Positions 16,230 through 23,816 of a stretch of DNA of 64,000 bases are shown piece after piece. The notes under the pieces are model-generated. The model had not been told where the DNA came from. It was given only the letters and a program-made list of their open reading frames with translations, and searched no databases. Numbering within the stretch: the first letter of the stretch is position 1; the number at the start of each line of letters is the position of its first letter. Origin of the DNA: Lachnospiraceae bacterium (GTDB taxonomy: Bacteria > Bacillota > Clostridia > Lachnospirales > Lachnospiraceae); the NCBI GenBank assembly GCA_024696005.1, contig JAILHF010000007.1:1-64000 (forward strand). The letters are read 5' to 3'. A program made the translations under genes and the position numbers.

Positions 16230-17483
16230 TTAATCATCAAGACGATATAATTCCAAATCGATGATTTCGTGATCCCTATCCTCCAGTATCCTCATAATCT
16301 CATTTTTATATCGTTCCGACACGGCCGGTATGATCAGTGCATCTTCGGGAATACTCAGGCCTTCATATTCCAGTACCCTGTATCCACAAAGCTTTTCGGA
16401 ATCAGCTTTAGTCACCAAAATATTCTCAAGCCGCAGACCATATCTGTTAAGAAGACGAATATAGCGTTTCGCATATACTCCCGCGCCGTAGAGATAAACC
16501 TTTTTTTTCTCAAGAAATTCACAGATATCGTCCGGAAGAACATATGGGATTCCATCCAGGAGAAGGCGGACAAACATTTCCTTCAAGCTGTATGACGTAA
16601 TACTCCGATAATAGGAAAGCTTCTCCGGGTAGTCACACTGCTCAAATCTCTCCCTCCAGCGTTCGATCTCCATGGCACTTTCCTTTGCTATCATGCTGTC
16701 AATCTGACCATCGCATAAATCTGAACTTTTGACAACATCTAAAAGATATACCACGTTTTTATGGGCACTGATCGTTTTGTATTTTCTTCTTCCCGAGTGA
16801 ACCTGACTGTTATCCCTTAACCGATAGCAGTGAAGTTCCTCATTCAAGATTCCCATACGATCCGCCTTCAGATGCACATGGAAGGTAAATGAAATATCCT
16901 CCGAACAGGAATCCTCGATAAAACGGATCCCTGTCCTTTTCAGAAATTCCGCCGAATACATATACAGCCATACCGGCGATCTGTACTCGCCGTTTTCAAA
17001 CAAACGGATATAGCCTTCAGCCCCCGTCATCACTTCCGGATAATCCGCACGTTTATGTCCATCAAAGGGCTTCTCCCTTTTATACTCTACCAGCTCATCG
17101 ATAGTCTGCGTTTCAAAGCAAAGCATATCAAGCCCATCCTTTTCCATCCTGTCCAAGATAAGCGCAAATGCATCCGGCCTCTTAAGATAATCATCCCCAT
17201 CCAGGAAATAGATATACCTGCCTTGGGCCATCTGCATACACTCGTTCCTACTCGCTTGATAACCCATATTCTTTTCATGGTAAAGTACTTTAATGCGATC
17301 ATCCCTGGCGGCATAATCGGCAAGTATCTTGGCCGTGTTATCCTGTGAGACATCCTCCGTACATAGAATCTCCAAATCCCTGACCGTCTGCATAATAATG
17401 GATTCCAGACACTGCCCTATATATTTCTCGACATTGTATGCCGGGATAATAACAGAAATCTTAACACTTGGTTCTGCTTTCAT
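16230..17483 (-). CDS. Family 2 glycosyltransferase with C-terminal Rossmann-like domain
   Basis: A 417-residue protein. The GT2 domain begins at VKISVIIPAYNVEKYIGQCL and has CTEDVSQDNT and YFLDGDDYLKRPD as the acidic metal site. A second half with QVHSGRRKYKT is typical of GT2 enzymes of capsule clusters. Residues 328-417 form the recurrent module (KVYLYGAGVYAKRYIRLL, ILVTKADSEKLCGYRVLEYE, ALIIPAVSE). It is a probable sugar transferase at the cytoplasmic membrane face. The ribosome site is weak (GGAAAAGA). A ~190-nt gap separates it from the methyltransferase gene upstream, so a new transcript could begin there, although I found no clear promoter. Confidence 0.9.
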   Translation of the reverse strand: MKAEPSVKISVIIPAYNVEKYIGQCLESIIMQTVRDLEILCTEDVSQDNTAKILADYAARDDRIKVLYHEKNMGYQASRNECMQMAQGRYIYFLDGDDYLKRPDAFALILDRMEKDGLDMLCFETQTIDELVEYKREKPFDGHKRADYPEVMTGAEGYIRLFENGEYRSPVWLYMYSAEFLKRTGIRFIEDSCSEDISFTFHVHLKADRMGILNEELHCYRLRDNSQVHSGRRKYKTISAHKNVVYLLDVVKSSDLCDGQIDSMIAKESAMEIERWRERFEQCDYPEKLSYYRSITSYSLKEMFVRLLLDGIPYVLPDDICEFLEKKKVYLYGAGVYAKRYIRLLNRYGLRLENILVTKADSEKLCGYRVLEYEGLSIPEDALIIPAVSERYKNEIMRILEDRDHEIIDLELYRLDD

Positions 17484-17537
17484 TATATTCTTTTCCGCTC
17501 TTTCTTATACTAATACTCTAATTCCGGATCAAAATAA

Positions 17538-17651
17538 TTACAAGGCTATAAACCTAATCTCTGAACCGAGCCCAGCTATTACACTCCTGATATTATCTTC
17601 ATTTATTGCAAGTAACAACAACGTATTCCCCGAATTGTAAAACCGGCTCAT
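17538..17651 (-). pseudogene. Short protein-like remnant (37 codons)
   Basis: In the gap between the methyltransferase and GT2 genes, a frame opens with ATG at 17651 and reads a coding-like segment (FYNSGNTLLLLAINEDNIR, then GLGSEIRFIAL) ending in TAA. It has no ribosome site and no recognised family. It looks like the last part of a deleted gene rather than a functional small protein. Confidence 0.35.
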
Positions 17652-17675
17652 TCAACGTCACTAAAGCCAATTTCT

Positions 17676-18674
17676 CTATCTGAAAACACTGTATACCCGC
17701 TCTTGAGGAACATATCTGAGAAGTTCTTCCAGAACAGTATCGTGAATATCAGTATTTTGGCATGTCTCTAAAACAATATGTTTTTCACCTACAATACCAT
17801 CCAATTCACTCACGGATAGTATATTCGGATTCTTTTCACATAGAATATTATCGCAAACCAGCACTTCCCGCACCTTATACTGATAATTTAATATATATTT
17901 ACATAGTTTTCCATTATTTCCATATGGATATATAACTATCTCATTGTATTTTTTCAAGGCTGCTTCTATACCTTTTTCCAATGCTCGAACTGTATCTGGG
18001 TTTGACAGATAATATGCCATAAGATTCACTCCAGATTTATCCAAAAACAGCCCCGGATGAACGACGTTAACTATTTCTTTTTTCGGTGCCAAATCAGACT
18101 CTCTCTTTGTAAAAAACATTAGATTTTGTCTTCTCCAGGACTGTATCCTCCCATTATCCCAAAAAGAATTTCTTACAGAATAATCCAATCTAAACCCCTG
18201 TTTTTCGAATTTTCCTTTCCAATACTCTTGCCACTGTTCATTTACATGACTAGTCCCGCCCTGTCCAGGAATAGCAGCAGAAAACAGAATATTATCTGAA
18301 GCCAGAGCAACACTACGAACAAAAACATCCGCGTACTCTTTATCCAGATGTTCCGCCACTTCTGTTGAAATAGCCAGATCATATTTCTTCTTTAATTCTA
18401 TGGGTTTTGCTAAATCATGCGGAAGAAAAAGATCATCCGAAATATCCAGACAATTTCGATCCATATATTCGCCATCAATCCCACACACCTCTATCCCCTG
18501 GTCAATTTCTCTTGCGATTGACAACCACGTTCCGCTTCCACAGCCAAAATCTACAATACTTCGTGGAGATAACCACTTAATAATTTGCGGAATAATCTCC
18601 CACCCATCAACCAGTGACCAATTATATATTTTTTTGTAAAAAACTGTGTCGTACTCCAATCGCTCCCCCTCCAT
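17676..18674 (-). CDS. Class I SAM methyltransferase with C-terminal Rossmann-like domain
   Basis: A 332-residue protein. Residues 38-150 form a methyltransferase type 11/23 domain: SIVDFGCGSGTWLSIA is the SAM loop (G44, G46, G48), VCGIDGEYMDR holds the acidic strand end, and LAISTEVAEHL is the post-I motif. Residues 245-332 are the recurrent module in reduced form (EIVIYPYGNNGKLCKYIL, VLVCDN, HIVLET). This is the second methyltransferase of the island, so at least two methylations of the glycan or its carrier are likely. It starts 7 nt after the stop of the propeller-like gene, suggesting co-transcription. Confidence 0.88.
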   Translation of the reverse strand: MEGERLEYDTVFYKKIYNWSLVDGWEIIPQIIKWLSPRSIVDFGCGSGTWLSIAREIDQGIEVCGIDGEYMDRNCLDISDDLFLPHDLAKPIELKKKYDLAISTEVAEHLDKEYADVFVRSVALASDNILFSAAIPGQGGTSHVNEQWQEYWKGKFEKQGFRLDYSVRNSFWDNGRIQSWRRQNLMFFTKRESDLAPKKEIVNVVHPGLFLDKSGVNLMAYYLSNPDTVRALEKGIEAALKKYNEIVIYPYGNNGKLCKYILNYQYKVREVLVCDNILCEKNPNILSVSELDGIVGEKHIVLETCQNTDIHDTVLEELLRYVPQERVYSVFR

Positions 18675-18681
18675 AACACAC

Positions 18682-19779
18682 CTAATATTTTAAGCAATAC
18701 TGCAGAAATTCCTTAAACGATGCGTCGTCTTTTTCTTCAAACAGCATCCCATTCTCTTTGATGGACTGTTCAAGCCATTTTTTTCGCTTATAACCTGTAT
18801 CTTCATCACTAATCTCTATGTTTGATAATACTCCCTCCTCTATATCCAAAATAGTAAAATACCCCTGAAATGGAAGCAACAGGATTTTAGTCCTTGATAT
18901 GTTCTTGTGATACCACCAAACAATGCTCCCTCCATCAGCATCAAAAAAGCTATGTCTAATGATCCCCGTAGGAATTCTTTTTTGCTCACTTGTATTTTTG
19001 TTTAACACTATTATATCATTTGGATAAAGTGGTAGCAGAATAATATAATCCTCCGTAATCATTATTCTCGAATATCTCGAACATGTTTTGCTTTCATTAT
19101 CGCCAAATACTCGTACACATCCGGCTTCTTTTTTTTCCATCAAATAATAAAATATGCTTTTCCCCTCTTTAGGAAGTATCCAAATCTTATCTCCTTCAAG
19201 GGCAATCGAGTAAATTCCTTCTCTTATGTTTGTCTGAATCGTTCCAAAAAAGACTTCCGAACATACCAAAATACTACCAGTCATCACCATCGGATAACAA
19301 AATCGATCTCCATTACAGCATACCCCCCATGTGTACATAAACTTACCCTCTGCTGCCTTCTCACTCCATCCCTCTATTTCTTTCTCAATCTCATATCCAT
19401 TTTCTGACAAAACGATAATAGGCTCATTTTGTTTTATGGGAAGTAAATAGATTTTATCCCGAAATCGAACAACTTCAGAGATTCTGATTGCTAAATCTGT
19501 AATCCGCTTAGGGGTGACCTCGCAATTACTTCGATCCATAAAAAACCAATAATCATTTAAGTACTCCGGAACAAAAACAACTTTATTACCGTCAAAAAAA
19601 ATACCCCTAATCTCACTGTTATTCTCATTCCTGGGCACCCTAAAAACCGGGGTGACACTAATCGTCTTATCATAGTTAAGTATATAAATTCCACGCGAGA
19701 AAATATCATATACCCATATTTCCCCATTAATCCCACAGGCAGTACGGATTTTGAACCAATCATTCCATCGCGTTAACAT
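18682..19779 (-). CDS. Predicted beta-propeller protein, function unknown
   Basis: A 365-residue protein without signal peptide. About seven repeats of ~45-50 residues can be seen, each with a strand such as GEIWVYDIFSRGIYIL, NKVVFVPEYLNDYWFF, DKIYLLPIKQNEPIIVL, DKIWILPKEGKSIFYYL and DYIILLPLYPNDIIVLN. The spacing and alternating hydrophobic-aromatic pattern suggest a seven-bladed propeller. I know of no activity to assign. Being the first gene of the minus-strand run that continues into methyltransferase and glycosyltransferase genes, it may recognise the nascent glycan or a protein acceptor. It is AT-richer than the genes of the polymerase operon. A terminator lies upstream, so it needs its own promoter, which I could not locate. 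Confidence 0.6.
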   Translation of the reverse strand: MLTRWNDWFKIRTACGINGEIWVYDIFSRGIYILNYDKTISVTPVFRVPRNENNSEIRGIFFDGNKVVFVPEYLNDYWFFMDRSNCEVTPKRITDLAIRISEVVRFRDKIYLLPIKQNEPIIVLSENGYEIEKEIEGWSEKAAEGKFMYTWGVCCNGDRFCYPMVMTGSILVCSEVFFGTIQTNIREGIYSIALEGDKIWILPKEGKSIFYYLMEKKEAGCVRVFGDNESKTCSRYSRIMITEDYIILLPLYPNDIIVLNKNTSEQKRIPTGIIRHSFFDADGGSIVWWYHKNISRTKILLLPFQGYFTILDIEEGVLSNIEISDEDTGYKRKKWLEQSIKENGMLFEEKDDASFKEFLQYCLKY

Positions 19780-19802
19780 AGGCCATAAACCTTCCTATTC
19801 TA

Positions 19803-19844
19803 CAAAAAATCATTAAATAGGCAGGGTCATAAAACGACCCTGCC
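19803..19844 (-). terminator. Rho-independent terminator after secreted-protein gene
   Basis: GGCAGGGTC (19820-19828) pairs perfectly with GACCCTGCC (19836-19844) across a 7-nt loop, and on the minus strand is followed by a T-rich tract ending in TTTTTT. It ends the unit 21655-19894. Confidence 0.88.
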
Positions 19845-19893
19845 CCTCAGAGAAGTTAATACAATTGTTCTGTCCTATTACAGATATATTTCA

Positions 19894-21027
19894 TCAATCA
19901 ATCGTAACAGTCTTACTCTTAGTTGTATCATCCGTAAATGTTACAGTTACCGTTGTAGCTTTGCCCGAAGCAAATTCGGTATATGCAGGTTTCATTGTGA
20001 TAACCATTGTTCCACCCGTTTCAGCATTCCACTCACTCGTGCCCCAAGCTATATTCTTGTCACCATCCAGTGCATAATCCTTACCCTCAATGGTAAGCTT
20101 AGAAGACTTGTAATTCTGCTCTGCAGTAAGACCGGAAACGGTAATCACACCAGCGCTGGTAAATGCAACCTTGGCACCGGTTTCTAATGCGACCTGTGCA
20201 TGCGTTCCAGCCAGCACCTTTTCAGTTCCATCAGCCTCAGTAATATCATAGGTCGGAGTGATCTTGATACCGGTTGCCTTTGCCTTCGTCCAATCTGCAT
20301 CAGTATTCATCGCACCAACAAAGGTAAAGCCTTCAATTCCGCCCAGCGTTTTCAGTTCCATCTTTTCTGCAAGCTGACTCTGAGTTGTAGTCCAGTCTAC
20401 AGTTTCACCACTCTTAACCTGATATTCCGCCTTATTAAGTGACAGAGAAATGGTTGCTTTTGTCGCTCCGTTTTCAGAAACAAAAGCAACATTCTGAGTG
20501 GTATCTGCAGTCATATCCACATCAGACAACAAAGCTCCTGTTACATTACTTTTCCCGGATGCTACAGCAAAAGTAGTCGGAGTAGCAGCTTTATCCTTGG
20601 AAATTGCCGCAGTATTAGATGCTACCGCCAAATACACCTTCATCTCATCCTTGCCTGCAGAAGTAGCTTCTTCTTCTGTTGAAACAAACTCTATATCCTT
20701 TTCACCAGAAGCATTTGCGACATAAGAAGTCTCAAAAGTGATCTTCGCAATTCGATCCATCGTAGCCTGACTCTCAAGACCATAATTAAGAGATGCGATC
20801 TGACTGGTTGTTCCGGTTGTATCACCTGTCCTCTGTGTAATCTTATAACCCTGAGGGTTAAAGGCTACAACGATAGTTGTGGGTACTGTGACCGTATCTT
20901 TGGAATATGCCAGAACATTACCAGCGGCATCCGTTCCCGTAACAGGGGCCGCTAATGCAGGCATAACCTGAGATGCCATCATGATTGCGCTAAGTGCTAA
21001 TGCTGTGATACTCTTCTTAAACTTCAT
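19894..21027 (-). CDS. Secreted Thr/Ala-rich surface protein
   Basis: A 377-residue protein with a clear Sec signal peptide (MKFKKSITALALSAIMMAS, cleavage likely after PALA). The mature part lacks cysteine, is rich in Thr, Ala, Val and Lys, and begins with a strand-rich segment around VTVPTTIVVAFNPQGYKI. Its C-terminal part (TVTVTFTDDTT) also looks like an all-beta domain. There is no LPXTG motif or C-terminal anchor. It resembles uncharacterised secreted proteins of Clostridia with this N-terminal beta domain. It follows the membrane protein gene after 43 nt with a strong GGAGG site and ends at a strong terminator, so it is probably highly expressed. A role in a surface fibre or matrix is only a guess. 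Confidence 0.7.
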   Translation of the reverse strand: MKFKKSITALALSAIMMASQVMPALAAPVTGTDAAGNVLAYSKDTVTVPTTIVVAFNPQGYKITQRTGDTTGTTSQIASLNYGLESQATMDRIAKITFETSYVANASGEKDIEFVSTEEEATSAGKDEMKVYLAVASNTAAISKDKAATPTTFAVASGKSNVTGALLSDVDMTADTTQNVAFVSENGATKATISLSLNKAEYQVKSGETVDWTTTQSQLAEKMELKTLGGIEGFTFVGAMNTDADWTKAKATGIKITPTYDITEADGTEKVLAGTHAQVALETGAKVAFTSAGVITVSGLTAEQNYKSSKLTIEGKDYALDGDKNIAWGTSEWNAETGGTMVITMKPAYTEFASGKATTVTVTFTDDTTKSKTVTID

Positions 21028-21070
21028 ACTTTTTTCCTCCTTGATATTTTGTATGATTGTGTACTATTTG

Positions 21071-21655
21071 CTAATTAAGAACCTTGATCCGTACAATGAA
21101 GTTGACCGCGCTATACTCCTCCTGACTCTCTTCATCCGTCAAAAGCTTGAACGCAACCTTCGCCCGATACGTTCCCGGTTCCAGTTCTCTGTTGAGTGAG
21201 ATGTCAGTCCATACAGTCCCCACTTTCAGCACCGGAGAAGAATACAACAATTCATCAGTATCTTCCAGGAAAACATCAAAGTAGATCGGTTTTGTGTTAT
21301 CAGGATGATTGGAAACATACAAATCCTTATCAGGTTCTGTACCGCCTTTTGTAAATGTCCAGGTCGACGGCATATCGCACTTGAACATCCCTTCAGCCAC
21401 TTCCTCACGCATCTCATCCATGACATTGCGTGCGTCCTCTTCACTGGCTATGGTCCGGACCGATCCGGCAACCTCTCTGGTGTTTTCATTCTGTGCTGTT
21501 GCGTCTGCTCCCGCATCCTTTCCGTTTCTCAGGAGCAGGATGATGACTATCACCAGCAGCAGGATGATGATCACCCCTATGATAGCTATGATCGCGAGCT
21601 TCGCTCCGCTTCCGCTATCCTTTTTCTCTTTTTGGTTGTCGTTTGTCTTTCCCAT
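21071..21655 (-). CDS. Membrane-anchored extracytoplasmic protein
   Basis: A 194-residue protein: a charged N-terminus, one hydrophobic helix at about 20-42 (LAIIAIIGVIIILLLVIVI), a low-complexity linker, and from ~85 a beta-rich domain (FKCDMPSTWTF, YFDVFLED, LEPGTYRAKVAF). The topology should be N-in with the domain outside. I recognise no named family. It shares a transcript with the secreted protein downstream, suggesting that the two interact at the surface. The ribosome site is weak, and the gene lies about 240 nt after a consensus promoter; the intervening leader is rich in hairpins and could control translation. Confidence 0.7.
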   Translation of the reverse strand: MGKTNDNQKEKKDSGSGAKLAIIAIIGVIIILLLVIVIILLLRNGKDAGADATAQNENTREVAGSVRTIASEEDARNVMDEMREEVAEGMFKCDMPSTWTFTKGGTEPDKDLYVSNHPDNTKPIYFDVFLEDTDELLYSSPVLKVGTVWTDISLNRELEPGTYRAKVAFKLLTDEESQEEYSAVNFIVRIKVLN

Positions 21656-21665
21656 CGCTTTTCGA

Positions 21666-21895
21666 TCTTCGCCTTAATCAGCGTTACCTGTTGCCGCTCC
21701 TTTCGGAGCCTATTCATATCCGCAAGCGGATTGAATAACTTTGTTATTTCCGACGTCCCTGTCGGTGCGAAGAATGCTTCCTCCTTTCTTTCCCCTTTTA
21801 TTACTCCTTTGGTTCTAGTATTCTTACCCGTTGCCGGGATGAGAATCATTTCCGGATCGGCGTTCCGAAACAACTCTTTCGGTACACTCTCATAT
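21666..21895 (-). ncRNA. Candidate structured leader RNA
   Basis: Read on the minus strand, the ~230-nt leader folds by eye into several stable helices. A 7-bp closing stem (21767-21773 with 21666-21672) encloses three hairpins: 21750-21765 (CCGAC/GTCGG), 21711-21737 (11 bp with one bulge and a CUUG loop) and 21696-21709 (GCTCC-GAAA-GGAGC). Upstream lie CCCG-GCAA-CGGG inside an ATTCT/AGAAT stem and a CCGAAA/TTTCGG hairpin. GNRA and CUUG loops are typical of structured RNAs. I do not recognise a known riboswitch class. A TTG-started frame of 104 codons also crosses the region, so a coding explanation is not excluded. Confidence 0.5.
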
Positions 21896-21901
21896 TTCAA
21901 T

Positions 21902-21930
21902 ATTATACATCATTTTCGTCCAAATGTCAA
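21902..21930 (-). promoter_or_regulatory. Consensus sigma-A promoter
   Basis: On the minus strand TTGACA (21930-21925) and TATAAT (21907-21902) are both perfect and spaced 17 bp. Transcription should begin near 21895, leaving a leader of about 240 nt before the membrane-protein ATG at 21655. Confidence 0.9.
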
Positions 21931-22226
21931 TGCTTTATTTTATCCTTTTATGATTTGTGTACACATCTTGCGTTATAGAAATTAATTGTGTACCCTTTAC
22001 TGACCGGCAGTTTATCACTTTTTGAAGTTTCTGCCGCAGTTATTACCTATATCGGCCTTTACCGCCAGATCCTTTATAGGATATCTGATATTTTTCTGCT
22101 TTTTTTTCTTAAGCGGATCGAGGCTGCAAAACGATACGGATAAAAGGATCATACACCATTCGTGGTAATAAAAAAAGAGCTTCCCTACGAACGGTCGCTT
22201 CCCCTGTCCGAACGGCAAAAAACGGT
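21931..22226. other. Intergenic stretch without recognisable gene
   Basis: AT-rich sequence with long T runs and no convincing reading frame. A minus-strand frame of 71 codons has no ribosome site and no coding character. GGGAAGC occurs twice as a direct repeat near 22172-22200, but I see no structure in it. Confidence 0.5.
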
Positions 22227-22324
22227 TCATGCGTAAACGGAAAGCCCCAGAGCCTCCGCCACCTTCTTCTCGTCATAATCCGGTGCAAACGGCTCTGCAG
22301 CTTTACAGATCGTACGGATACGGA
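22227..22324 (-). pseudogene. Small gene remnant downstream of nuclease remnant
   Basis: A frame without start reads RIRTICKAAEPFAPDYDEKK followed by VAEALGLSVYA and a stop. It looks like the C-terminal end of a protein. It sits directly behind the Rpn remnant and may be part of the same decayed gene after a frameshift, or another variant of its tail. Confidence 0.4.
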
Positions 22325-22500
22325 TCACATAAAATGATCACCCAGTGTCATGACAGCCTCCTTCAGATCCTTATCAGCCTTGACCTTCCGTACATAACGA
22401 TCGATTTCTTCCGTTGCCGCATCTACAACACAGCTTTCCTCACTTGATTGTATATATCTTAGCATATTTTCTATGAACCAGCTACCGCCCTTTTCTGATT
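22325..22500 (-). pseudogene. Second Rpn-type nuclease remnant
   Basis: The frame reads SEKGGSWFIENMLRYIQSSE, then ATEEIDRYVRKVKADKDLKE and AVMTLGDHFM before a stop at 22325. It aligns by eye with the remnant at 2505-2897 (GGSQSIRNMLEYIQQS, then EVDGYVSAVKAELSLKEGVM and TLGERF). The nuclease core is gone. These are two independent relics of the same family, one near each end of the 2.5-22.5 kb island. Confidence 0.7.
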
Positions 22501-22576
22501 TAAAGAGAAAAGCACCTGCTCACGCAAGTGCTTCCTGTCTTTATTCGTAAAAGAATCGGATGGGCGGCGTATCGGC

Positions 22577-23038
22577 TCAGTTATGTCTCTCGTCCTTCTC
22601 TGCCGCCTTCATCAGCTCCAGTTCCCGGTTCAGCCTGGCCACCTCGCGCTTGTATAAGAGATACTGGATGAGCCAGATGATAAAATATCCCGTCACGCAG
22701 CTGATCGTCATGATGAAGAACATGGGGGTCCCGAATTCGAGCCAGCCCTCCAGGAAGCCCATCAGATAAAAGCCTCCCATGGTCGGGATGAAATGCAGGA
22801 GCGTGACCTTTACGATCCCCCATTCTTCTTTTTCGTAGACCAGCATACTGCTCCATACGATAAAGCCGTAGATCCCGCTGACCAGGAAATGAAACAGGAT
22901 CTTTCCATGATCCCCGCCCGCCTGAAAGACAGAGGGCTCACTTAAATACAGCATCAATAACGCGACCAGACCGCCGATCACAAAGCCGATCAGCCCCAGC
23001 AGGAGGGCTTTCCGTACCGTCTTATTCATTCCGCTCAC
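22577..23038 (-). CDS. DUF3021 family membrane protein
   Basis: A 153-residue integral membrane protein with four hydrophobic helices (about 10-31, 47-68, 77-98, 107-128) and a charged C-terminal coil (REVARLNRELELMKAAEKDE). Length, topology and the neighbour place it in DUF3021. These proteins are almost always encoded beside a LytTR DNA-binding protein and are thought to modulate it, perhaps by holding it at the membrane. The start overlaps the LytTR gene by 17 bp, so the two are co-translated. The stimulus is unknown. Confidence 0.85.
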   Translation of the reverse strand: MSGMNKTVRKALLLGLIGFVIGGLVALLMLYLSEPSVFQAGGDHGKILFHFLVSGIYGFIVWSSMLVYEKEEWGIVKVTLLHFIPTMGGFYLMGFLEGWLEFGTPMFFIMTISCVTGYFIIWLIQYLLYKREVARLNRELELMKAAEKDERHN

Positions 23039-23507
23039 CTCCCCGCAGACTCGCCCTCAGCTTCTCCTGGATGCTCCGCACATACCTCCTTGCCACCCAG
23101 GTCTCCGTTCCGTTCTCAAAGTACAGCCGTATGGTCCCCGAAATGCTCAAGTCAAAGCTCCGGATCTTGCGGAAATTCACGATCTCGAAACGGCTGATCC
23201 GTACAAAGCTTTTCTCTTCCAGTGCTGCCTCCAGATCCTGCAGGGTGCTCCTTGTTTCATACTGCTTTGTGTCCGTGCACACATACACCCTGCGGTTTTC
23301 CGTATACACACGCAGGATCTCCCACTGATTGAGCATCACGACCCGGCTTCCGTCGGAAACCGCCACCTGCTGCTCTTTCGCCGCACATTCCTCTATGGCA
23401 CGGATGATATGCTCTACCAGACTGTCATGTTCTTCCGCGCGGATGATGACCTCCGGACTCTTGCAGGCGCGATCAAGCTCCAGCCGGATCTCCACTTTTT
23501 TGTCCAT
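23022..23507 (-). CDS. LytTR family DNA-binding regulator
   Basis: A 161-residue protein without receiver domain. The C-terminal ~100 residues form a LytTR domain: ILRVYTENRRVYVCT, then YETRSTLQDLEAALEEKSFV, RISRFEIVNFRKIRSF and a late VARRYVRSIQEKL helix. The N-terminus (~50 residues) is a short alpha-beta segment typical of the LytTR-DUF3021 pairs. It likely regulates its own operon and perhaps neighbouring genes. The ribosome site is weak. No clear pair of LytTR half-sites was found upstream. Confidence 0.88.
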   Translation of the reverse strand: MDKKVEIRLELDRACKSPEVIIRAEEHDSLVEHIIRAIEECAAKEQQVAVSDGSRVVMLNQWEILRVYTENRRVYVCTDTKQYETRSTLQDLEAALEEKSFVRISRFEIVNFRKIRSFDLSISGTIRLYFENGTETWVARRYVRSIQEKLRASLRGGERNE

Positions 23508-23816
23508 TCTATCGGATCGTCCTTTTCCTCAGACTCAGGTTCCCCGCCCCTCTTCCTGCCGGGAAGGGATACGGATCCCGACGCACTCCCTGATCCGGAA
23601 GTACAACGTAAAAACGAGCGGTCCGGGACACCAGCGTTTTCACTGACATCCCGGCCTGTCTCTCAATGGTAGTATGCATCAATCCGCTACAATGTGGATA
23701 ACAACAAACGATCCTGCGGAAAGATGATATGATTATACCGCATCTGCGTGCAAATTACAGGATTTTACGACGAACGGCAGCCTACGGTCGCCGAACGGTA
23801 AGATGCCGTCTCGGCG
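23508..23816. other. Intergenic stretch between regulator and dehydrogenase genes
   Basis: About 309 bp with no coding frame that I can support. It must hold the promoter of the LytTR gene and the end of the aldehyde dehydrogenase transcript, but I see neither a clear -35/-10 pair nor a terminator with a T run. Confidence 0.5.

Noticed and set aside
21586-21900. TTG-started frame of 104 codons across the leader before the membrane-protein gene
   Set aside because: Its start would lie at or before the predicted transcription start and has no ribosome site; it also overlaps the next gene by 70 bp. Kept only as an alternative to the structured RNA.
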